Assembly: GCA_022113835.1 (NCBI GenBank)
Contig: JAILWY010000016.1
Location: forward strand, 933,501 to 997,500
Direction: 5' to 3'
DNA length: 64,000 nt
Origin: Atopsyche davidsoni
Taxonomy: Eukaryota; Arthropoda; Insecta; Trichoptera; Hydrobiosidae
The notes under the pieces were generated by a model that had not been told where the DNA came from, searched no databases, and saw only the letters and a program-made list of their open reading frames with translations. The translations under genes were made by a program, and so were the position numbers. Shown here in pieces: positions 55,083-64,000 of the stretch (positions are counted from its first letter, which is position 1; the number at the start of each line of letters is the position of its first letter).

Positions 55083-58000
55083 TCAGCCCCAGTAGCCATA
55101 ACCTCGGCGATAGCCTCCGTAGCCACCCCAGCCATGGCCGTAGTTGTATCCTCCATAACCCCCATATCCCCCATATCCTCCCCAGCCACTGTAAGACCTG
55201 AAAAATATAATAATACGTTTAGAATATTCATTTGATTTCCTGAAAAAGTGTAGCAAGTAATATGAAAAAAATCTTTTGAGATTTGGGGCTGCATAAATAA
55301 AATTGAAATATATATATATATATTGCTATAATATTACTTTTTTTGGGAGCTAAGTTTCAAAACCCGCTCTGAATATTTTTATGCTTCCGTTTCAAAAGTC
55401 TTTGTCAAAAATCACTCAAGTATTTTATTTAAAATATCGACAGCGGGTTTTGCAAATTGAATTGGCTCAAGGACTTTGTCTTTTCTTTCTACGTGAAGAA
55501 TTCGTGAGACAATGTCATGTCTTTACTGTGTGTAGTAAAACACAGGGCTTTTGTCGTGATTGGTGCAACAGATCACCGAGCCTCGTACAATACCTAAAGA
55601 GCCGCTGTTTTGCTTCAGTGTTGACCTTTTTGTAAAAAGAAAACAGAAGCATGATCTTGTTTGTTGGTTCCATTGTGTCATGATGAAAGAATCGAGTGTT
55701 TTGTAAGTGAACTCCCAAGCAAACGCACACATTTTTGTTTACGACCATTACACGTTATTTTTTACTGAAAGAGACATTTCTTTGGCTTATTGACTACTTG
55801 CGTAATTTGTTACAGCCAACCAAACTTGTGCTTCAAAGGTAATCGTGAGAATTTCGCCTCTGATGTCTATAAATATGTTTATAAAAAAAGTAAAATATAA
55901 CATATATAATAAAGTCAATGTGAGATTTTCTTTTAGATATCTGCAAGTATTTTATCGTAATGCAGTGTTATTTGAAAAATTACTAACGAGGGTTTATTAA
56001 AATATTATTTACAAGGGTCCATAGTAACTATCACTGCCAGTATATCTAAAATTTACCCACGAGGTCTATTCTTCTTGTTATGTTGCCTCTCCTCATAGGA
56101 GGTTGGTGACCGTTTCTTCGAACATATCTCTATCCTGGACCAGACTCACTAATCCGGATGCACTTCTGATCTCCAGCCACTGGCGAAAATTCCGCACCCA
56201 TGTGAAATTCCTTCTCCCAATGCCCCTTTTTCCTTCGATTTTTCCTTGGACAATCAGCTGAGTTCCTTTGCGCATTTTTTGCAAGACTCTTTGATTTGTG
56301 AAGCGGTCATCCTATACAGCCACATTTCTGGCGCCTCAATTCTTCGCATAGTAGCTGTCTTCAGTGTCCAAGCTTCGACTTCATAAAGGAGAACTGAGAC
56401 GACATAACATTTGGGGAATCCCAGTTATATCTCTTGATCATAGTACTTTCCTCAGATGAATTAATGTACTGCGTGCTGTCTTAATCCGAGTCACGAGAAT
56501 GAATTAAGTTTAATCGTTTCAGTAAATTTTTTGATAGTGTTTTCGCACGATTGCATCGAAGGTTCATTAAAACGAGAATTTTCTTTTAATTTTTCGGTTA
56601 GGTTAGGTTGGATTATCTCTTTGATTTGTGACGCGGTCATCCTATACAGCCACATTTCTGCTGTCTCAATTCTTCGCATAGTAGCTATCTTGAGTGTCCA
56701 AGCTTCGACTACATAAAAGACGAGGTCTATAGTAATTTTTGAATGTAAAATAGGATGTGCGTTTTTATTTAATAATACACCTTTACATGGAGTTTTCATG
56801 AGGGTACTCACGAGGGTTTGTAGTACCCGCCGCCCCAGCCGGAGTAGGGCCTGTAGTAGTTGTGTCCCCAGAACGTGGCTTCGGTTTTGAGGTCATCTTG
56901 AGGCTCAGCTTCATCCCCGACGTCTTGCACTTCCCGAGCCTCGGGGACTGGTCCTCCAGGGGCGGCGTTGGCCAGGCAAGCCAGCAGCAGCACTGAGAAG
57001 ATCGCCAACTTCATCTGCAAACAAAACAAAGAAAAAAAAGTTTTAACTGATCAAATAAAATTTCGTTAGAAGAAGGACAGAAGTGTAGAAGAAAACCTCC
57101 CCGTATAAAACCATGAACACTGGCTCAGCATGAGTATATGCTCAGTGAAATTATCGCCAACCTCCTCTGAGTAGAAGCTTGACGAAGAAAAATGTCTTAA
57201 CATGCCGAATCAGTTTTGTTAACAGAAACATGGTCTATGTTCTAAGGTTCTAATTTCTCATACTTCCCGTTTTTTTAAATTTAATTTCAACACTAAAATA
57301 GTTGACAATTTTTTTTATTTAATAAAAATAAAAAGCACCGGATTATTAAAGCAGTCACGCTTCTTCGATGGAAAGAGGTACTTCCTCCGAATGACCTGAA
57401 AAAAGCAGAAATCCTACTATTCAACCGTTAACAGAGCAAAATGATTTCCTTAATCTATTCTCAGCGTTTAACATTTTATTAGGTTTTATTCTGATTAAAT
57501 TATTGTATAAAACACAGTAGTAATAAGCATTAACTCTGTTATATTTATCTCTGCTTCATAAAAGAAGCGGCTAATATGAATTATTACATTGATTGCTTTT
57601 TTTACAAAAAAATTATAGTGATTTAAAATAAATAAATAGCATTGATAGAAAATATACTTTGAAATTGTTATTTCAATTATTTTAGGGGAGCGGGTTTATT
57701 TGGTTATCTCCAATGTAGCAGTTTTTTTTTAATCAACAGTGCAGTGCCGCGATTTCAGCGGCAGTGCAAACCAACTTATCTTTTATATAACGACTGGTTA
57801 GTTTATATTATTAAAACTACGAATTTGTATCCAATCTCGTGGCAAGTGACTAAACACACGTGATCCCATTCCAGAAACAAGTATCGTTATTTTATGCAAT
57901 TTTCTATCACTTAAACATTATACAACGATCAGGTTTTTTCAGTGTTCGGTTAGTGTCTCCTGATATGGCTCGTTGGTTAAAGTTTATAGCAATGCACGGC

Positions 58001-59468
58001 TGGTTATAGATTCGATTTCCGCGTATGGACACTACAAATAAACCAATAATTTTATTGGACATAAGTGAAACTATGGTATAAACTATTTTGAACATTGACT
58101 TCGGATTGTTTTGATAAATAGAGTATAATTAACACTCGTCATCTAATAATTTGTTTTGATAATTTGAATGGATTGACACTTACCTGTCAATGATGATGAA
58201 AGGTCAATTAGATATAATATGATAAGGACAAATAAACAGTATATTTACGAAACATTTCTATTAGAGTGAGTACACTGAATTCCTATAGTAATACATCAAT
58301 ATCTGAAATAAGAAATAATAATGCTAGGTGCTTCAGAATTTCGATCATATTTGCTACAAACTAACCATGCCTGTTAATAATAGAATGCACTAAGGTTATG
58401 TGGAAAATCCCTGGCATGACGCTTTGGCGTATTTTCAGTATTATATAACTTGATGAAATGGCTAACTCTAAGGTAATCTCCGATTAGAGGGTTGCAGGTA
58501 CTTTCCCGAGAAGATTACGCGAGTGAGCTTTAACCAGAGTAACTGGTTTCTCCATATGTAATGTTGTCCACTGGTTTACTTATATATTATATAAAAAAAT
58601 ACAGCATATAGGAATACACATTTTCTGAATACAAAGCGTGCGTCAGATTTTCATTTGCTTACCGTAAATCAAAATTAAAAATTTTCAACCAATATTACAA
58701 AAAGTATTTACAAATAATACACCCTCATATAACCGAATTGTATATTGAATAATTCATCAATTATCAAAGGATTAAAGCGTATTAAACAATGTGAAATTTG
58801 TTGTTTTGTAAAAATTAAAGCCTTTTTTCTTTATTTTACATTGAAACAAATGAACATGCTGCTAACAATAAATAATTGAAAATACTTAAAAACATACATT
58901 AATCATTAAATTACTTAATTTGTGTGGAACAACAAATTTCATTTATAAAGTATTTTTTTAATTACAAATGAATTGTTTTAGTTTATAGTAAATATGATAA
59001 GCCAAAAACTAGGATTAAAGATTTCGTTATGAAAGAAAAAGCGCGCTCGATATTTTAAATAAAATACTTGAGTGATTTTTTCACATGTTAATTTTTATTG
59101 GTGACCGTGCTCGCCAACCTTTCACGTTTGTTTGATAATGCCAATAAAACCGGTCACCAATAAAAATTAACACGTGGAAAAATCAATCATGGGATAAATG
59201 CATAAAATATTAAAATGTGATTCTTCCAAGTATTCTCTGTCAAAAATATTGATTATCAAAATATTAAGTAATTTTATTCAAAAATATAAAAATGGAATTC
59301 CACCAAGTACTCTCTGTCAAAAATATTGAATTTCTAATTTATGATAGATTAATCAATGTATGTTTTGATTGAAAAAAAGCATGAAGCCGTACCTTGAAGA
59401 ATTTATCCTTGCAAAACAGAAGCACTTCACAAGAACGAAGACAACCACCAGCGCAGCCTCTCACAGGA
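55083..59468 (-). CDS. secreted Gly/Tyr/Trp-rich peptide gene with noncoding first exon
   Basis: Coding exons: 56812-57014 (acceptor TTTGTTTGCAG directly before the ATG, donor GTGAGTACC) and 55083-55197 (acceptor TTTTTCAG). The noncoding first exon is about 59393-59468, ending CTTCAAG before GTACGG. The product is 105 residues. MKLAIFSVLLLACLANAAPG is the signal peptide; an acidic pro-part (EAREVQDVGDEAEPQDD) follows. A Gly/Tyr/Trp-rich tail carries SGWGGGYYKP and then GGY repeats and YRRGYGYWG-stop. Acidic pro-part plus GY-rich mature part is typical of insect Gly-rich antimicrobial peptides and of GY-rich cuticle proteins; I cannot decide between them. Introns carry RTE-type retrotransposon tails. 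Confidence 0.82.
55905..56800 (-). pseudogene. RTE-like retrotransposon 3' fragment, copy A
   Basis: Minus-strand pieces read as the C-terminal part of an RTE-type ORF2. VEAWTLKIATMRRIETAEMW is the typical YG.EAWTL..A...RIEA.EMW motif, LYRMTASQIKEI follows, then GKRGIGRRNFTWVRNFRQW and LVQDRDMFEETVTNLL. Two pieces overlap partly repeated motifs (56300-56380 and 56620-56720). An inverted copy lies at 59585-60165. Confidence 0.75.
59048..59330. repeat. foldback MITE, nearly complete, plus an extra arm (copy 11)
   Basis: Left arm AAATAAAATACTTGAGTGAT to GGTGACCGTGCTCGCCAACC, loop, then GACCGG-complement and AAAAATTAACACGTGG to CTCTGTCAAAAATATTG at about 59251. A second right arm, GGAATTCCACCAAGTACTCT to GTCAAAAATATTG, follows at 59295-59329. 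It lies in intron 1 of the Gly/Tyr-rich gene, just downstream of its first exon. Confidence 0.75.
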
Positions 59469-59495
59469 GTTGTTGGAAACGGGCGAGGTCCGCCA

Positions 59496-59502
59496 CTTTA
59501 TA
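59496..59502 (-). promoter_or_regulatory. TATA box of the Gly/Tyr-rich gene
   Basis: GGGGTATAAAGTGGCG on the minus strand in a GC-rich context. The first-exon donor CTTCAAG/GTACGG lies about 105 bases downstream. Confidence 0.65.
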
Positions 59503-59584
59503 CCCCGGCCAGAGCGAGAGGGACTCACCGCACCGCTCTGACGCAGCGGACCTCTGGAACCGAGAGGTCCAGATACTCCCAATA

Positions 59585-60165
59585 CTCGGTTCAGGTTCCA
59601 ATCCAACCTAACCTCACCGAAAAATTAAAAAAAAATACCCGTTTTGATGAACCGTCGATGAAATCGTGCGAAAAAGCTATCAAAAAAAAAAAAACTGAAA
59701 CTGATAATGATTAAGTACATTTTATCAAATATTGAAAATGGATTAAAGAAACCCTTAGAAAAATATCATCGTGATTTGTGTCTCATTTGTAATAATAAGT
59801 ATGGCATCCTCCAGCTGATTGTTCAAGGAAAAATCGAAGGAAAAGGGGGCACTGGGAGAAGGAATTTCACGTGGATGCGGAATTTTCGCCAGTGACTGGA
59901 GATCAGAAGTGCATACGGATTAGTGAGTCTGGTCCAGGATAGAGATATGTTCGATGAAATGGTGGTCAATCTCCTATGAGGAGAGGCAACATAACGAGAA
60001 GAATAGACCTCGTGGGTAAATTTTGGACATACTGGCAGTGATAGTGACTATGGACCCTTGTCAATAATATTTTAGTAAACCCTCGTTTGTAATTTTTCAA
60101 ATAACACTGCATTACGATACAATACTTGCAGATATCTAAAGGAAAATCTCACATTGACACAGAAT
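59585..60165 (+). pseudogene. RTE-like retrotransposon 3' fragment, copy B (inverted)
   Basis: The plus strand encodes VQGKIEGKGGTGRRNFTWMR, NFRQ-stop-LEIRSA and LVQDRDMFDEMVVNLL. It continues into the same untranslated tail as copy A (CAGTGATAGTGACTATGGAC and on to ATATCTAAAGGAAAATCTCA). An in-frame stop after NFRQ shows it is dead. Confidence 0.7.
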
Positions 60166-60254
60166 CCATGAGTTAATCGCGTCACAAACGAAACAGTCTT
60201 GCATATATAAGAAACTCTTGATCTAAGAAAGATGCGAAAGGTCTCCTATGTTGG

Positions 60255-60385
60255 CCACATTTTGAGTAACAATAAATGTGGCATCCTCCAGCTGATTGTC
60301 CAAGGAAAAATCTTGGATAAAGATATGTTCGAGGAAATGGTCACCAACCTCTTATGAAGAGAGGCAACAGAAGAAGAAGAATGAC
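60255..60385 (+). pseudogene. RTE-like tail fragment, copy C
   Basis: GGCATCCTCCAGCTGATTGT, then AAAGATATGTTCGAGGAAAT and ACCAACCTCTTATGAAGAGA match copies A and B. The middle (GRRNFTW region) is deleted. Confidence 0.6.
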
Positions 60386-60399
60386 GGTTGGCAGGTACC

Positions 60400-61790
60400 A
60401 AAAAACGAATCATAATGAAATAATTACTTCGGTGTATATGCAAACATCAAATAAATATTTAAAATAAATAAGTGAAAAGGTTGAGAAGGGCTGCATTGAT
60501 AAAATACCTTTTGTTAAGTTTTGAATTCAAATTTCTGGTCCATGGAAATCTTCATCGTTAAGCATTGGCGTAGGAGGCTGTATTGCACAGGATTTAATGC
60601 AGATAAATGCTCACATATGATTCTTTATGCCAATTATGTTGACTTAATCAACGTGTCATATCTAAATACCTACAGATATTACGCAATGATTTTTAATTAA
60701 AATATAATATTATTAATTAACATATAATTATTGAATATTGTCATATATTCAGTACCTCTAAATAGTATCATTATTGTAGATCTTATATCCCGACACATTT
60801 TTAAAAAAGAGCATTAAGGAAATCATTCGAAAAATTAGCAGAGTTATGATGACAATGATTTTAAAGCGGTCACTTGTGCAATATAAATTCGCTTAATGTA
60901 TTAGTCAATGTCAAAGCTAAAGGCATGTTTGGACTTGGTGCTAATTTTCGATTGTCATCATATGATGAATCACCTAAAGAGGCATTCTTCGAAAAGCACG
61001 AAGGGGGTTTTCCTTTTAATTATATTTTATTGACAAAACAAACACCGATGATTGACGCATTTCGTATTTATAATAACACATCAAATATGAATATCACAAT
61101 CAAATAATATGAGCATATTAAATAAAATCACCTAACCTTACTTGAGATGACCAATCGTGTACATAAAAAATGCGGCCATTCAAATATGGTGAAGATAAAA
61201 ACGAGTAAAAAAATTGGCCATCCTTTGCTTTTTGATTAAAGATAAAAAAAATAAATGTGATACATATTCTCACCATGTCATACAGTAATTTTTTTTATCA
61301 ATATTTCATTTCTAATAATTCTTCTTTATTTTATGCTTTTTTAAATATCTCCGTTATTATTTTTACCTGTAGTACTTTCCTGTTCTTGATTTAGAAATGA
61401 ATCGTGAATTGTGATTCAAGTCATACGTTTGTTGACACAAATCTTATGATTCAATGATGAATTTTCAAGGTAAAAAAAAACTAAACAAACATATAAGAAA
61501 GTCTCGGGATATCCCACTGTGTGTTCATGTACAAACTTGTTTTATCTTTATGGCAATGATTTGCGTATTTATTTCTGTAGCACGCATTTCAAAAAAACAC
61601 TTTGCATTAGGACGTGCAATGTAAATGGAAATCGTCTTTGACCAAACTGAAAAGAGCGTGAATCAGGACCGAGGACATCTCGATGAAGAATCCGTTATCC
61701 CGGAGGACGTAATTTCATATTAGTTTTTTATTTATTTATGCTTAAAATAAACGAAAAGACTATGAATTATATATTATATCGCTTATTTAT
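60400..61790. other. no gene seen
   Basis: AT-rich. A short open frame at 60874-61107 has no recognised motif and no signal peptide. Confidence 0.35.
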
Positions 61791-61794
61791 ATAT

Positions 61795-62254
61795 AAAGCA
61801 AACTTCTTCACCATCTTCATTCTTAGTTTCGCTCAATTCCGTGTCGTAGTCAAAATTACTGTCAGATGACGAACTCATAATACGTATTCTTTTTCTACCT
61901 GCCGGTACATTGATTTTGTCATCGCTGATATTGCTTTCATTAATTTTAATGGATTCTCACAAAAATGTATTCTAAAATAAAAAGGTTGGAGATATAAAAA
62001 TATAAATAAATAATATATAATACGAAAGAAAGAACCCAGAACTCGTCGACTGCTCTCAATAGCGAAATGATACTGATTCCCTCCGTATCTTAAATTCATG
62101 TCATGATGATTAAATATTTTTGTTGTTCAGAAATATACGTTCCGCCTGTTCCAGGGTGTAACATATATGTCAAGGACATATTCATACGTCCTACCCGTTA
62201 CCGATATTGTTTACGTTGGACGTATATATACGTCCCGCCCGGTTAACAGGTTAA
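61795..62254 (-). pseudogene. possible piggyBac-like 5' end
   Basis: The minus strand starts at a TTAA (62251-62254), continues CCTGTTAACCGGGCGGGACG with palindromic GGACGTATATATACGTCC, and further on encodes RIMSSSSDSNFDYDTELSE. That order (TTAA, inverted-repeat-rich end, then an acidic Ser/Asp N-terminus) fits a piggyBac-type element. No transposase core is present, so the assignment is tentative. Confidence 0.35.
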
Positions 62255-62439
62255 GGGTCTAGGTCCCACAATCGAGTTTTTTTGATAAGTTTCTAGTCCG
62301 TTTTGCGAAAAATTGACTGCACCAATCAAAAAAAATTTAATGCAAAAAGTTTGATACATCCCTTCTTCCGAACAGAATATATGTTTATTTCTTATAAATT
62401 TACTATTAATATGATAAATATGTGTTTTTCCGATTGAAG

Positions 62440-62640
62440 TGTAGGAATTTGGAGATACGTCATGTCCCTTTTCCAAGAGTCCTAAGCATTTAAAAGTCTT
62501 TTTTTTAATTGGTATTAAAAGATTAAATATAAACACTGTGCGATATATTATTTTAAAAATTAAAAAAAAATTTTTTTTTAACAAACTTTGGTTTTGAAAA
62601 GTCGTCATTTTATCCAATTTTTCAACATCTTTAAGATTTT
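62440..62640 (-). repeat. dispersed repeat, partner at 24480-24990
   Basis: On the minus strand GTTGAAAAATTGGATAAAAT and AAACCAAAGTTTGTTAAA match 24904-24960; TAGGAATTTGGAGA matches 24478. The family is unidentified. Confidence 0.45.
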
Positions 62641-62649
62641 ATTTTACCC

Positions 62650-64000
62650 TGAAAATGGACTTTAATTAAATAATAAAAAATATATAAATATAATTTATAG
62701 TTTTTTCAATACTCTGTAAAAACATCAATTTTTGATATTGAAAAATAAAGTGACAATTAAATTAATGAAATGACACGATTTCGCCAGGTAATGGACTGGA
62801 AAGGCTGGAAGCAACTGTCTTAAGATTCATGCGCTATTCGTTTGGCGCGTTCAAGCAATGCGTGTGTAATTTTCTGAGTTATTCTATTTATATTTCACTT
62901 AAGCCAGAGGTCATGAGGAATGGGTGAAGTGTCCTTGGGGCGTTCAAGGTCACAGACGCCTTCACTCTCCTCGAGCGTCCTTGTGGCGCGTGGGAAAGTT
63001 CAAGCGACAAGTTTAATGCTCCCGCATTTACTCAAACCATTTCGAGTACACGTCGAAGCTGCAAAGGAGAAACGACTTCAAAAATACACAGACGTCACAA
63101 GAGCCGCCGTTGATAAAATAATTTATTTGATTTTGATATTCTTCAAAAGTATGAAATCAAAATCGAAGATAGGAAATACTTTGCAATAATTTTGCGATTT
63201 CGTTATATCTTGTGAAAATTCCAGCTCCGGAAGCATTTTCAATGAACAAAAATGGTTTCTGTACCGAAGTTGTAATCCGAGACAAATATTTACAACCTGA
63301 CACGGCGTAACACTTACGAAAATAGCCCGTTTAGCTTCATGGCGATTGCCCCGTCCTTTTTAACCTTACGTTTCCAGTGAACACTTTAGTATTCAGTGTT
63401 TCTTCAACCTTCGACTGCCTCTGTGTATTGCTGAAACACAGGACAAAATAATTATTGTCTACCAATTAGTTACAATATCGATATTTCTAAGGTGGCATTT
63501 CCGTGACAAATTCTTGCACAAGGACGTTTTTGGTGGTTTAAATAAATATACCTTATATATTTACGCACAGGCAGAGTCGAACTCTCGTTAGGCACGCACG
63601 TTTCCGATATAGTAATCAGAAATAAATGTTCAGACATATATGCATTAAAATGTTTGTAGGTTTGAAGTTTCCGTTGTTTCTCTCTGAAAATGCCCCAAGT
63701 ACCGGGAACGAAACGCAAAGAAAATTCTTGAAAAAATCTGGTAGCATTCCTTTGTTGTACTGATATCAAAATTAAATAACTACATACTAGCTACTTAGTG
63801 GATAAATTTTTTTTGATGCATTTATTGTTACTGTTGTTTTAATCAATGAGGTAGCTATTCCAATAATTTTATACACACACTGATAGATCTTTGTATAAAA
63901 ATTATACGTGTACAACATATCTGAGGTGACGTCAGTCTTATGTATGATATATTACTAATATTTATTATATTTTGAAGAGAAAGACAATTCAGGGAATTAT
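62650..64000. other. no firm gene
   Basis: A GC-richer stretch at 62900-63120 is open on the plus strand (from ATG 62920, 89 codons) with GC-biased codons in its first two-thirds, but has no recognised domain or signal peptide and no splice partner I can place. The rest is AT-rich. Confidence 0.35.

Noticed and set aside
55515..55748. 77-codon minus-strand frame between RTE and Gly/Tyr exon
   Set aside because: No recognisable motif. It may derive from an unidentified mobile element, but evidence is too thin to annotate.
1..64000. CRISPR arrays, operons, riboswitches, bacterial terminators
   Set aside because: None seen; the tandem repeats present are coding repeats, microsatellites or transposon arms in eukaryotic DNA.

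Overview
The window looks like eukaryotic, almost certainly insect, nuclear DNA. It is very AT-rich, its genes are split by introns with GT/AG borders, TATA boxes stand before many first exons, transposon relics are dense, and it holds a nuclear-type tRNA-Lys. It contains no operon and no bacterial signal. A Gly/His/Gln-rich secreted peptide resembling the beetle antifungal tenecin-3 makes Coleoptera plausible, but this is not proven. No gene can be assigned to a species.

Layout. 1-2.9 kb holds nothing firm. 3.0-22.4 kb, minus strand: six small three-exon genes for secreted histidine-rich peptides. They share one architecture: a 12-nt coding first exon, a phase-0 intron, a signal-peptide exon, a phase-1 intron and a His-rich last exon. 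Between and inside them lie foldback MITEs, hAT remnants and Jockey-like retrotransposon pieces. 22.5-29.3 kb is mostly mobile DNA: a decayed Tc1/mariner (DD37D spacing), an inverted-repeat element with a TTAGG-type tract, and a Helitron with both ends. 29.5-30.45 kb: a GC-rich exon for an inhibitor-of-apoptosis protein (two BIRs and a RING). 30.8-53.2 kb: a cluster of genes for small secreted, acidic, dibasic-rich proteins on both strands. Five share the sequence [IV]F-[RKT]-P-[LV]-F-x-Y-R near the C-terminus and a sixth has a weaker form. With them are a proline-rich VPQ-repeat protein, a PAV-repeat protein and an 82-residue peptide precursor. A tRNA-Lys(CTT) lies at 42.7 kb. 55.1-59.5 kb: a Gly/Tyr-rich secreted peptide gene with a noncoding first exon, entangled with inverted copies of an RTE-like retrotransposon tail. 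60-64 kb holds relics only.

Almost every protein gene found, apart from the IAP, begins with a signal peptide. The window is therefore a neighbourhood of fast-evolving secreted proteins, one half histidine-rich (perhaps metal-binding or antimicrobial) and the other half a family I do not recognise. Exon structures were read by eye from splice consensus and reading-frame continuity. Transcript data would be the deciding test.
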